Positions 32,945 through 41,564 of a stretch of 64,000 nucleotides of DNA are shown piece by piece. The translations under genes were made by a program, and so were the position numbers. The notes below the pieces were generated by a model, which was not told where the DNA came from, did no database searches, and saw nothing but the letters and a program-made list of their open reading frames with translations. The number at the start of each line of letters is the position of its first letter. The stretch's first letter is position 1. This stretch comes from Bradyrhizobium sp. CCGUVB4N (lineage in GTDB: Bacteria; Pseudomonadota; Alphaproteobacteria; Rhizobiales; Xanthobacteraceae): the NCBI RefSeq assembly GCF_024199945.1, contig NZ_JANADP010000001.1:434001-498000 (forward strand), in the 5' to 3' direction.

Positions 32945-34354
32945 GTGGACACGCGTGGTCGCACGCTGCTGGCCAAAATCTGGGACCAGCATGTCATCGC
33001 GCAGGTTAGCGATGACACCGATCTGCTTCATGTCGATCGCCATTTGCTGCACGACCTCGGCGGCTCCCGCGGCCTGATCGACCTCAAGAGCCGCAACATT
33101 CCGGTCCACAATCCCGAGCTGACCTTCGCGACGCCTGATCACGCGATTTCGACCGCGTCCGGGCGCGCCGGGACCATCAAGACCGGTTGGGATCTGCTGG
33201 CGGCGTTGCGGGCCGAGACATCGGCCAACAACATCCAGCTGTTCGACATCGACCAGCCCGGGCAGGGCATCGTCCATGTCATCGGTCCGGAGCTCGGTCT
33301 CAGCCTGCCCGGTTGCCTGATCGTCTGCGGCGACAGCCACACCTGCACCCATGGCGGGCTCGGCGCGCTCGCCTTCGGCATCGGCTCCAGCGAGCTCACG
33401 CATGTGCTGGCGACCCAGACCATCATCCAGCGGCGGCCCAAGACCATGCGAGTGACGTTCGACGGCAAACTGCCGTTCGGCGTGACGGCGAAGGATCTCA
33501 TCCTCGCTCTGATCGGCCATGTCGGCGCCGCCGGCGGCACCGGTTACGCCGTCGAATATGCCGGCAGCGCCATCAGGGCCATGCCGATCGAAGGGCGGCT
33601 CACCATCTGCAACCTGTCGGTCGAGCTCGGCGCCAAGATGGGCTTGATCGCGCCGGATGAGACGACGTTCGACTACATCCGCGGCCGTCCTTATGCGCCG
33701 AAGGGCGAGATGTGGGAGCAGGCCGTCGCGACGTGGCGGACGCTGCGGAGCGACAGTGACGCCAGGTTCGATCGCGAGGTGTCGATCGATGTCGCCACGA
33801 TCATCCCCCAGATCACCTGGGGCACCAGTCCGGAACATGTCCTCGGTGTCGATGGCCGCATTCCGGATCCCGCAGATATTGCCGATCCGGCGCGCCGCGG
33901 CGCGATCGAGATCGCGCTCGACTATATGGGCCTGAAGCCGGGCGCGCCGATTGCCGGCACGAAGGTGGATTGGGTCTTCATCGGCTCCTGCACCAACAGC
34001 CGCCTCAGCGATCTCAGAGCCGCGGCCGAGGTCGCGCGTGGCCGCAAGGTGGCGCCGGGCGTGCGGGCCTGGGTCGTGCCGGGTTCGGAGACCGTCAAGC
34101 GCGATGCGGTGGCTGAGGGGCTCGACAGGGTCTTCATCGAGGCAGGTTTCGAATGGCGCGAGCCCGGATGCTCGATGTGCCTCGCCGCCAACGGCGAGAC
34201 CGTGCCGCCCGGCCAGCGCTCGGTGTCGACCTCGAACCGGAATTTCATCGGCCGGCAGGGGCCGCGTGCCCGCACCCATCTGGCGAGCCCGGCCATGGCC
34301 GTCGCGGCGGCGGTCTCCGGTGCCATCGCCGATGTCCGAACGATGGAGCGCTAG
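32945..34354 (+). CDS. leuC: 3-isopropylmalate dehydratase large subunit-like aconitase-family enzyme
   Basis: The 469-residue protein starts at a GTG preceded by AGGGAGGA. It has aconitase-family motifs: GDSHTCTHGGLGALAFGIG, GSCTNSR with the first cluster cysteine, and EPGCSMCLAANGE with the other two, so a 4Fe-4S cluster can form. LeuC with LeuD isomerises alkylmalates. The context (LysR, LeuB-like, ABC importer) suggests a catabolic paralogue rather than the leucine-biosynthesis copy. It abuts leuD directly (stop at 34354, start at 34355). Confidence 0.92.
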   Translation: MDTRGRTLLAKIWDQHVIAQVSDDTDLLHVDRHLLHDLGGSRGLIDLKSRNIPVHNPELTFATPDHAISTASGRAGTIKTGWDLLAALRAETSANNIQLFDIDQPGQGIVHVIGPELGLSLPGCLIVCGDSHTCTHGGLGALAFGIGSSELTHVLATQTIIQRRPKTMRVTFDGKLPFGVTAKDLILALIGHVGAAGGTGYAVEYAGSAIRAMPIEGRLTICNLSVELGAKMGLIAPDETTFDYIRGRPYAPKGEMWEQAVATWRTLRSDSDARFDREVSIDVATIIPQITWGTSPEHVLGVDGRIPDPADIADPARRGAIEIALDYMGLKPGAPIAGTKVDWVFIGSCTNSRLSDLRAAAEVARGRKVAPGVRAWVVPGSETVKRDAVAEGLDRVFIEAGFEWREPGCSMCLAANGETVPPGQRSVSTSNRNFIGRQGPRARTHLASPAMAVAAAVSGAIADVRTMER

Positions 34355-34990
34355 ATGGCGCAGGCCTTCACCAAGCTGACCGCGATTGCTGCGCCGATCA
34401 TGCGCACCAATGTCGACACCGATGTCATCATCAGCATCAACCGGATGATCGGAAACTCCGTCCGCGGCCATCTCGGCAAATGGGCGTTCGGATCGCTCCG
34501 CTATTTGCCGGATGGTTCGGACAATCCGGCGTTCATCCTAAATCGCGAGCCTTATCGCGCGGCGGAAATCCTGGTCACGGGTCCGAATTTCGGCTGCGGC
34601 TCGTCGCGGGAGGCGGCGGTGTGGGCGCTGCAGGAGATGGGCGTCCGCGCCATCATCGGATCCGGCTTCGGCGACATCTTCTTCGCCAACTGTTTCCAGA
34701 ACGGCATCCTGCCGGTGGTGCTGGACAAGGCCGTCATCGATGGCCTCGCCGCCGAGATCGAAGCGAGCCAGGGCGCCGGGCGCCTCAGTGTCGATCTGCA
34801 GGAGCAGACGGTCACCTCGCCATCGGGCGTGCGCCACGTCTTCGAGATCGATCCGCGCCGGCGCGCAGGGCTGCTCGAAGGCCTGGATGAGATTTCGCTG
34901 ACGTTGCGGCGCGACCCCGAGATCCGCGCCTTCCAGGCATCCGACCGCAATGCGCGGCCGTGGATTCATTTTTCAGGACAAACGGCATGA
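34355..34990 (+). CDS. leuD: 3-isopropylmalate dehydratase small subunit-like protein
   Basis: The 211-residue swivelling subunit contains MRTNVDTDVIISINRM, NFGCGSSREAAVWAL and IIGSGFGDIFFANCFQNGILPVVL, all typical of LeuD. It pairs with the preceding large subunit. The start follows the leuC stop with no gap, and its own stop overlaps the next ATG by four bases (ATGA), so the three genes are coupled. Confidence 0.92.
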   Translation: MAQAFTKLTAIAAPIMRTNVDTDVIISINRMIGNSVRGHLGKWAFGSLRYLPDGSDNPAFILNREPYRAAEILVTGPNFGCGSSREAAVWALQEMGVRAIIGSGFGDIFFANCFQNGILPVVLDKAVIDGLAAEIEASQGAGRLSVDLQEQTVTSPSGVRHVFEIDPRRRAGLLEGLDEISLTLRRDPEIRAFQASDRNARPWIHFSGQTA

Positions 34991-36126
34991 ATACGCTCTC
35001 GAATACGATCAAGGTGGCTGTAGTCGGTGGTGAAGGCATCGGTCCGGAGGTGACCGACCAGTCCCATCGCATTCTCAAATGGTTTTCGGACCGCCGCGGT
35101 GCTCCGGTGGTCCTGCGCGAAGCGCAATATGGTCTCATCCCCTATCTCGCGACGGGCAAGGTGTTGCCCGATGACACCGTCGAGGCAATGGAGGAGGCCG
35201 ATGCGATCCTCTGGGGCGCGACGGGTGGCCCGGAAACCACGGAAGTGCCTCCGGCGGCGCGCAAGGCGGGAAGCCTGCTGTCGTTGCGCAGCAAGTACGA
35301 CCTCTATGCCAACCTGCGGCCCATCGTCGCCAATCCGGCGCTGGCGGACTCTGCGCCGCTCAAGGCCGCGGTGCTGAAGGACGTCGACTTCATCATCATC
35401 CGCGAGCTCACCAGCGGCATCTATTTCGGCGAGCCGCGCGGCATCGAAACGCTGCCCGACGGCCAGCGTCGTGGCTTCAACACCCAGCAATACACCACCA
35501 GCCAGATCCGCCGGGTGGCGCGCACCGCGTTCGAGCTGGCGCGGACGCGCAAGGGCCGGGTCTGCTCCGTCGACAAGGCCAATGTGCTGGAAACCAGTGT
35601 GCTGTGGCGCGAGGAAGTCATCGCGCTGCATCAGGCGGAATTCCCGGATGTGGAGCTGACGCATCTTTATGTCGACAACGCCGCCATGCAGATCGTTCGC
35701 GCGCCCTCGCAGTTCGACGTCATGGTGACCTGCAATATCTTCGGCGACATTCTCTCCGATTGCGCCGCGATGGCGTCCGGCTCGCTCGGCATGCTGCCGT
35801 CGGTCTCGCTCGGCCCGCCGGACCGGCTCGGCCGCCGCAAGGCGCTCTATGAACCGGTTCATGGCAGCGCGCCTGACATTGCGGGTAAGGGCATCGCCAA
35901 TCCACTCGGTTCGATCCTCAGCGTCGCAATGATGTTGCGCATCACCCTCAATCGGCCCGATGATGCCACGCTGCTGGAGAAGGCCGTGGATACGGCGCTC
36001 GCAGGCGGCGCAAGAACAGCCGATATCGCCGAACCCGGCGCAAAAAGACTGTCGACCCAGGAGATGGGCGATGCGGTGCTGAACGCGCTCGACAAAGTCG
36101 CGGGCAAGGAGAGGGAGCACGCGTGA
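34987..36126 (+). CDS. leuB: Isopropylmalate/isocitrate dehydrogenase family protein (LeuB-like)
   Basis: From the ATG at 34987 the product has 379 residues. It carries VAVVGGEGIGPEVTDQ, the LeuB-like substrate-loop region ALLxxR variant SLLSLRSKYDLYANLRP, DKANVLETS, NIFGDILSD and EPVHGSAPDIAGKGIANP. These enzymes oxidise and decarboxylate 2-hydroxy-3-alkylsuccinates with NAD. Together with the dehydratase it could convert an imported alkylmalate to a 2-oxoacid. It is coupled on both sides to leuD and to the ABC binding protein gene. Confidence 0.92.
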   Translation: MNTLSNTIKVAVVGGEGIGPEVTDQSHRILKWFSDRRGAPVVLREAQYGLIPYLATGKVLPDDTVEAMEEADAILWGATGGPETTEVPPAARKAGSLLSLRSKYDLYANLRPIVANPALADSAPLKAAVLKDVDFIIIRELTSGIYFGEPRGIETLPDGQRRGFNTQQYTTSQIRRVARTAFELARTRKGRVCSVDKANVLETSVLWREEVIALHQAEFPDVELTHLYVDNAAMQIVRAPSQFDVMVTCNIFGDILSDCAAMASGSLGMLPSVSLGPPDRLGRRKALYEPVHGSAPDIAGKGIANPLGSILSVAMMLRITLNRPDDATLLEKAVDTALAGGARTADIAEPGAKRLSTQEMGDAVLNALDKVAGKEREHA

Positions 36127-37175
36127 TGAAGACCACGGTCACCAGACGGTCCGCGCTGACGATTGTCGCCGGAGCAGGCGCTTCCATCGCGGCGGGACGG
36201 GTGTGGGCGGATACCCCGTCCGGTCGGGCGATCTATCCGGTGGCCATACCGATCTATCAGTCTCAATTTGTCGCCGACCGGGCCGGGTTCTTCAAGGACG
36301 CCGGTCTCGACTGCAAGCTGATCCAGGGCGGCAGTGGCGTGAAGACGCGCGAGATCATCGCCTCGTCGCAAGGTGATATCGGCATCGGCGACATCACCCA
36401 CCCGATGCAGCTCAGCAATCACGGTCGCAGTGCGCGCGTCCTGATGCCGGTCGATACGCGCAGCAACGCGGCGATCTTCATCATCCGCAAGGACCTGTTC
36501 GACCAGGGCATCACCACGCTGGATGCGCTGGTGAAGTGGAAAAGGCCTGACGGACGCAAGCCGATCGTCTCGGTGTCGTCGCTGGGCGGCACCAACCACG
36601 TCTGGGCCTCCTACTACATGGAAACCATGGGTCTGGACGACAAGGTGACCTGGATCGGCACCGGCAATGTCGACACCATGATGGGCACGCTGAAAACGAA
36701 ACAGGTCGATGTTCTCATCAACTCGCCATCGATCCTGAAGGATTCGGTCGAGCAGGGCTGGGGCGCGCTGTTGTTCGATGGAACGGACGAGGCGGTCTGG
36801 GCCAAATATATCGGCGGCAAGGTCCCGGTGACGTCGCACTTCACGCTGCAGTCGACCATCGACAAGGACCCGCAGAAGATGCAGGCGTTCGTCACGGCGT
36901 TGTGGCGCGCCACCCAGTGGATCAAGGGGCATTCGCAGGAAGAGATCTATGATGCGATCGAGCCCTACGTCGGGAGTACGTCGCGCGAGGCGAATCTTCT
37001 CGACATCGGTGTCATGAAGAAGGTCACCGACTATGACTGCATCATCGATGCGGCGAGCTTTGCGCGCGGTGAGAAGGTCTGGTTCCGTGAAATGACCGGC
37101 ATCAAGCCGCTCGCGATGGCCGACGTCGTCAACACCAGCTTCATCGAAGCGGCTCGCAAGGCCTATCCGGCTTGA
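36126..37175 (+). CDS. ABC transporter substrate-binding protein (NMT1/SsuA-like)
   Basis: The ATG at 36126 shares a base with the leuB-like stop and gives 349 residues. A signal with TRRSALTIVAGAGASIAAG (possibly Tat) precedes an NMT1/THI5-like fold: FVADRAGFFKDAGLDCKLIQGG, DIGIGDITHPMQL, VSVSSLGGTNHVWASYYMETMG. Such proteins deliver sulfonates, thiamine precursors or aromatic acids. Coupling to leuCDB paralogues suggests a hydroxy-dicarboxylate-like ligand here, an inference from context. Confidence 0.9.
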   Translation: MKTTVTRRSALTIVAGAGASIAAGRVWADTPSGRAIYPVAIPIYQSQFVADRAGFFKDAGLDCKLIQGGSGVKTREIIASSQGDIGIGDITHPMQLSNHGRSARVLMPVDTRSNAAIFIIRKDLFDQGITTLDALVKWKRPDGRKPIVSVSSLGGTNHVWASYYMETMGLDDKVTWIGTGNVDTMMGTLKTKQVDVLINSPSILKDSVEQGWGALLFDGTDEAVWAKYIGGKVPVTSHFTLQSTIDKDPQKMQAFVTALWRATQWIKGHSQEEIYDAIEPYVGSTSREANLLDIGVMKKVTDYDCIIDAASFARGEKVWFREMTGIKPLAMADVVNTSFIEAARKAYPA

Positions 37176-38005
37176 CCGTGCAGGCCATGCATGCGTCGGA
37201 GTTCGTTGCGTCGCCCGAGACGCAGCGCATCGACGTGCGCGGCCTGTGCAAGACCTTCCAGCTGGCGGGGACCGCCATCGAGGCAGTGCGCGACGTTTCC
37301 TTCAGTGTCCGGCGCGGCGAATTCGTCGCTCTTTTGGGACCATCCGGTTCGGGCAAGAGCACCGTCCTCAACATGATCGCGACGCTGCTCAAACCAACCA
37401 GCGGCGAGATCCTGATTGACGGAACGCCCGTCGTTCACGGGAAGGCGACGCCTGATGTCGGTTACGTTTTCCAGCGCGATACGATGTTTCCCTGGCGCAC
37501 CGTCGCCGACAATATCGGTTATGGCCTCGAGCTGGCAGGCGTCCCGGCTGCTGAGCGGAAGGATCGGGTCAATGCCTGCCTGAATCAGGCCGGGCTCGAA
37601 GGCTTTGGTAATGCCTATCCTTCCGCCTTGTCGGGTGGCATGCGCCAGCGCGCGGCCTTGATGCGAACGCTGGTCGTCGAGCCGCAGGTTCTGCTGATGG
37701 ACGAGCCGTTCGGGGCACTCGATACCCACACCAAGATTGATATGCACGATGTGCTGCTGCGCATCTGGGAACGCGAGCAGCAGACCGTGCTGTTCGTGAC
37801 CCATGATCTCGGCGAGGCCCTGACGCTGGCGGATCGCATCATCCTGTTTTCTGCGCGGCCCGGCCGGATCAAGGAGAGTTTTGCGGTGGATTTTGCCCGC
37901 CCGCGTAACGCGGTGAAGATCCGGGAAACCCCGCGTTATGCCGAGCTGTTTCAGTTGATCTGGCACTCGCTTGGGGAAGAATTCATCAAGGGCCGCAAGC
38001 CATGA
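37172..38005 (+). CDS. ABC transporter ATP-binding protein (nitrate/sulfonate/taurine type)
   Basis: The 277-residue ATPase has Walker A GPSGSGKST, Q-loop VFQRDTMFPWRTV, signature LSGGMRQRAALMR, Walker B VLLMDEPFGALD and H-loop FVTHDLGEAL. It belongs to the SsuB/TauB group. It starts at a TTG (37172) overlapping the binding-protein stop. An ATG at 37187 is an alternative. It powers the importer with the permease that follows. Confidence 0.94.
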   Translation: MTVQAMHASEFVASPETQRIDVRGLCKTFQLAGTAIEAVRDVSFSVRRGEFVALLGPSGSGKSTVLNMIATLLKPTSGEILIDGTPVVHGKATPDVGYVFQRDTMFPWRTVADNIGYGLELAGVPAAERKDRVNACLNQAGLEGFGNAYPSALSGGMRQRAALMRTLVVEPQVLLMDEPFGALDTHTKIDMHDVLLRIWEREQQTVLFVTHDLGEALTLADRIILFSARPGRIKESFAVDFARPRNAVKIRETPRYAELFQLIWHSLGEEFIKGRKP

Positions 38006-38877
38006 GACGCGCGCGTCATCCCGGCAGAACATTGGCATGGCAGGCGCTGATCTGCCTCGGCCTGCTGTCGATCTGGCAGTGGGGCTACGATCTGCACGGC
38101 CGTCTTCCTTGGCTGGTGCCGGATCTGCTCGATCCCTATTTCATATCCAAGCCATCGGACATCTTCGAGCACTTCCTGATCCTGAGCTGCCTCAAGTCGA
38201 AGCTCGGCGTGTTCAACGGCTGGTTCAATGGCGAATTCGGCCGCTGCATGGCGCGATCCGAAAACAATCTCTGGATCGCGACCGCCGTCACCCTGAAGAA
38301 CACGTTTTTCGGTTTCGTCACCGGCGTCAGCAGCGGCTTTGCCGCCGGCCTCGTGCTCGGCCGTTCGGATCGGCTGAGCGCCATCTTCCAGCCGTTCATC
38401 ACGGCGGTGAATTCGATTCCCCGCATCGCGCTGGCGCCGATCATCGTGCTGGCTTTCGGCATCGGCGATACCTCGAAGATCGTCACGTCGTGGATCGTGG
38501 TGGTGTTTCTCGTCTTCTTCAACACGTTCGAGGGTGCGCGCTCGATCGACGAGGGCTTTGTCAATGCTGCGCGGCTGCTCGGCGCCAGCGAGTGGCAGAT
38601 CACCCGCACGGTGGTCATCCCCTCGACCATGGCCTGGGTCTTCGCCTCGCTGACGCCTGCGATTTCCTTCGCGCTGATCGGGGTGATCGTCGGCGAGTTC
38701 ATCGGCGCGGAGCGGGGGATCGGGCGCCTGATCATCGAGTCCGAGGCGCGCGCGGAAGCCTCGGGAATGATGGTCGCCGTCATCGTTCTGATGCTGGTGG
38801 GCGTCGCGCTGTCCGCGTTGATCTGGCGATTGCAGGCCTATTTGCTGCGCTGGCAGCAGCACAATCTCGCGGAGTAG
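38002..38877 (+). CDS. ABC transporter permease (SsuC-like)
   Basis: The 291-residue inner-membrane protein has about six helices. The EAA loop GARSIDEGFVNAARLLGASEWQI docks the ATPase. The segment between helices one and two is longer than usual and holds two cysteines (near residues 53 and 73). The ATG overlaps the ATPase stop by four bases. It is the last gene of the run leuCDB-ABC and is convergent with the next LysR gene. Confidence 0.93.
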   Translation: MRRARHPGRTLAWQALICLGLLSIWQWGYDLHGRLPWLVPDLLDPYFISKPSDIFEHFLILSCLKSKLGVFNGWFNGEFGRCMARSENNLWIATAVTLKNTFFGFVTGVSSGFAAGLVLGRSDRLSAIFQPFITAVNSIPRIALAPIIVLAFGIGDTSKIVTSWIVVVFLVFFNTFEGARSIDEGFVNAARLLGASEWQITRTVVIPSTMAWVFASLTPAISFALIGVIVGEFIGAERGIGRLIIESEARAEASGMMVAVIVLMLVGVALSALIWRLQAYLLRWQQHNLAE

Positions 38878-38880
38878 CGC

Positions 38881-39780
38881 TCACCCGGATCGCTGCGCCA
38901 ACACCGTTCGTGCCGTCGCCACAAAGGCCTGCGCTGCCGGCGACAGCGATCGGCCCTGACGCTGAAGCAGCGACACCGGCCGCGTGATGGCCGGCCGCAC
39001 CAGAGGCCTCGCGATCAGGGTCGGAAACTGATCGGCCGGCAGCATCGTGGCGGGAAGGATGGCAAGTCCCAGTCCCTGCGCCGTCATGGCGAGTGCGGTG
39101 TTGATGAGCGTCACTTCATGGGTGGGCGTGAGGCGCTTGCCCTGCGCGCTCAGCGCTTGATCGATCTGCATGCGGATGCGGGTCTCGCGCCGCATCGCGA
39201 TCGTCGGCCATTCCGCCAGCTCGTCCCATGTCAGGGAGCGCCGCGCGGCGAAGTCCGCCGTGCGCCGGCCGATTGCGCTCAGGCGCCCGCGGGTCAGGGT
39301 CTCGATCGTCATCTCGGGGAATTCGCCCTCGACACTACCGATCGCGAATTCCGCGTCCGTCGACATCATGCGTGGCACGAGATCGTCGGCCGCCATGTCG
39401 CGCATGTCGATTTCGATGTCGGGATGAGCGGTGCGGAACGTTGCGAGCACCCGCGGCAGCAGCGACGATGCGGCGCCGGCCGAGGCCAGAAACGCGACGC
39501 GGCCGGCGCGCGCCTGGGCGAGATCGCGCATGCGGCGTGACAGGCCGAGCGCGTCGCCCAGCATCCGTTCGGCGGAATGATAGGCCTCGTCGGCCGCGGG
39601 CGTCGGCTGCACGGAGCGCGTCGAGCGGTCAAACAGCCTGACGCCGAGCTGGACCTCGAGCTGCTGGATCAGGAGGCTTGCGGCGGATTGCGTGATTCCG
39701 AGCTCGCGTGCCGCCCGCGTGATGCTGCGCGTGCGGTACACGCCGGTGAAAGCCCGCAGCTGCCGCAGAGTGACATTCAT
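38881..39780 (-). CDS. LysR family transcriptional regulator
   Basis: The 299-residue protein has a winged helix at residues 2-60 (LRQLRAFTGVYRTRSITRAA, then ELGITQSAASLLIQQLE) and the LysR effector domain after 90. It is divergent from the FAD monooxygenase gene with a 112-base gap containing two inverted repeats, the standard layout of LysR control. It probably activates the monooxygenase and the downstream Bug protein. Confidence 0.93.
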   Translation of the reverse strand: MNVTLRQLRAFTGVYRTRSITRAARELGITQSAASLLIQQLEVQLGVRLFDRSTRSVQPTPAADEAYHSAERMLGDALGLSRRMRDLAQARAGRVAFLASAGAASSLLPRVLATFRTAHPDIEIDMRDMAADDLVPRMMSTDAEFAIGSVEGEFPEMTIETLTRGRLSAIGRRTADFAARRSLTWDELAEWPTIAMRRETRIRMQIDQALSAQGKRLTPTHEVTLINTALAMTAQGLGLAILPATMLPADQFPTLIARPLVRPAITRPVSLLQRQGRSLSPAAQAFVATARTVLAQRSG

Positions 39781-39788
39781 AGGTCAAG

Positions 39789-39828
39789 CTCATGAATTGA
39801 TGAGTTCTTTCCGGCTTATCTTATAAGC
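39789..39828. promoter_or_regulatory. Two inverted repeats between divergent LysR and monooxygenase genes
   Basis: CTCAT (39789-39793) pairs with ATGAG (39800-39804), giving a TCAT-N6-ATGA box near the LysR T-N11-A consensus. GCTTAT (39814-39819) pairs with ATAAGC (39823-39828). Both lie in the 112-base divergent gap and are candidate LysR binding sites. Confidence 0.55.
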
Positions 39829-39892
39829 TGGCCTGCAATAAAATGCATGCTGCGCCAGCGGCAAAGTCCGCGGCTCTGGGATGGAGACGAGC

Positions 39893-41533
39893 ATGAGGAC
39901 ACAGGTCCTGATCGTGGGTGCCGGCCCGGTCGGATTGACCGCGGCCATGGATCTGGCCTCGCGCGGCATCGACGTCGTCGTCGCCGAGATCCGTCATGCC
40001 GGCGATCCGCCCAACGTCAAATGCAATCACGTCTCGGCGCGCTCGATGGAAGTGTTCCGAAGGCTCGGCGTGGCGGCAAAGCTGCGCGATGCAGGCCTGC
40101 CCGCGGACTTCCCGAATGATTGCTCCTACCGGACCACGGCGACCGGCATCGAGCTCTGCCGCATCGACATTCCGTCCCGCGCGCGCCGCTACAGCGCCAC
40201 CGGCGGCCCCGACACCTGGTGGCCGACGCCGGAGCCGCCGCACCGGATCAATCAGGTCTATCTCGAGCCGATCCTGTTCGCGCACGCCGCCGCCCAGTCG
40301 CGCATCACCATTCTGGCGCGCACGGAAATCACCGAGATCGAGCAGGACGATGACCACGTGGTCGCGCATGGGCGCAATCTCGACAGCGGAGAGACGCTCC
40401 GAATCGAAGCCGGTTTTGTCATCGGGTGCGACGGCAGCCGCTCGCTGGTTCGCAAGTCGATCGGCGCGAGCCTGTCCGGAACGCCGGTGATCCAGCGTGT
40501 GCAATCGACCTTTATCGAAGCGCCGCAATTGAAGGCGTTGATGGGCGCGCACAAGCCGGCCTGGATGGTGCTGTCGCTCAACCCGCGGCGCTCGGGCACC
40601 ACGGTGGCGATCGACGGCCACGACCGCTGGCTGATTCACAACCATCTCAAGCCCGACGAGCCCGAGTTCGATTCGGTCGATCGTGACTGGTCGATCCGGG
40701 CGATCCTCGGCGTTGACGAGCGTTTCGAGTACAAGATCCTGAGCAAGGAAGACTGGGTCGGGCGCCGCCTGGTGGCCGATCGCTTCCGCGACCGCAGGGT
40801 GTTCATCTGCGGCGACGCCGCGCATCTCTGGATGCCCTATGCCGGCTACGGCATGAATGCCGGCATCGCGGATGCCGTCGATCTCTGCTGGCAATTGGCC
40901 GCGCATCTGAGCGGCTGGGCGCAGGCCTCGATCCTCGATGCCTACGAGGCGGAACGTCAGCCCATCACCGACCAGGTGTCGCGCTTCGCGATGGACCACG
41001 CGATGAAGATGATGGCGCAACGCGGCGGCGTGTCCGCGGAGATCGAGGACGACACCCCGCGTGGCCACGCGGCACGCGCGGCGCTCGCGAGAGCCGCCTA
41101 TGATCTCAACGTGCAGCAATATTGCTGCGCCGGATTGAATTTCGGCTATTACTACGACGCCTCGCCGATCATCGCCTATGACGGCGAGACGCCGCCTCCT
41201 TACGCGATGGGAAGCTTTACGCCCTCCACCGTGCCGGGCGCCCGCGCGCCGCACGTTTTCCTGCGCGACGGGCGATCGCTCTATGACGCCTTCGGCACCG
41301 GCTACAATCTGCTGCGGTTCGATCCGGCGATCGATGTGGCGCGTTTGCAGTCCGCCGCGGAAGCGTGGGGTGTTCCGCTCGCATTGATCGACGTCGCGCC
41401 GGACGAGGCCAACGGCGCCTATGCCGAGAAGCTCGTGCTGGTGCGGCCCGACCAGCACATCGCCTGGCGCGGGCAGGCAGCGCCGGAAGATCCACAAACC
41501 TTGCTGGCGCGTCTCACCGGCGCGGCGTCGTAA
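39893..41533 (+). CDS. FAD-dependent aromatic monooxygenase (class A flavoprotein hydroxylase)
   Basis: The ATG at 39893 has GGAGA upstream, giving 546 residues (an ATG four codons earlier is possible). Domains: the FAD-binding GAGPVGLTAAMDLASRG near the N-terminus, the DG motif CDGSRSL near residue 180 and the GD motif GDAAHLWMPYAGYGMNAGIADA near 305. A C-terminal thioredoxin-like domain is probable after 420. The layout fits the phenol hydroxylase / 3-hydroxyphenylpropionate hydroxylase group. The substrate is unknown. It is followed 32 bases later by a Bug binding protein that may capture the same compound. Confidence 0.9.
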   Translation: MRTQVLIVGAGPVGLTAAMDLASRGIDVVVAEIRHAGDPPNVKCNHVSARSMEVFRRLGVAAKLRDAGLPADFPNDCSYRTTATGIELCRIDIPSRARRYSATGGPDTWWPTPEPPHRINQVYLEPILFAHAAAQSRITILARTEITEIEQDDDHVVAHGRNLDSGETLRIEAGFVIGCDGSRSLVRKSIGASLSGTPVIQRVQSTFIEAPQLKALMGAHKPAWMVLSLNPRRSGTTVAIDGHDRWLIHNHLKPDEPEFDSVDRDWSIRAILGVDERFEYKILSKEDWVGRRLVADRFRDRRVFICGDAAHLWMPYAGYGMNAGIADAVDLCWQLAAHLSGWAQASILDAYEAERQPITDQVSRFAMDHAMKMMAQRGGVSAEIEDDTPRGHAARAALARAAYDLNVQQYCCAGLNFGYYYDASPIIAYDGETPPPYAMGSFTPSTVPGARAPHVFLRDGRSLYDAFGTGYNLLRFDPAIDVARLQSAAEAWGVPLALIDVAPDEANGAYAEKLVLVRPDQHIAWRGQAAPEDPQTLLARLTGAAS

Positions 41534-41564
41534 GCAACCCATAAAGAGTACCAGGGAGGAGAGC

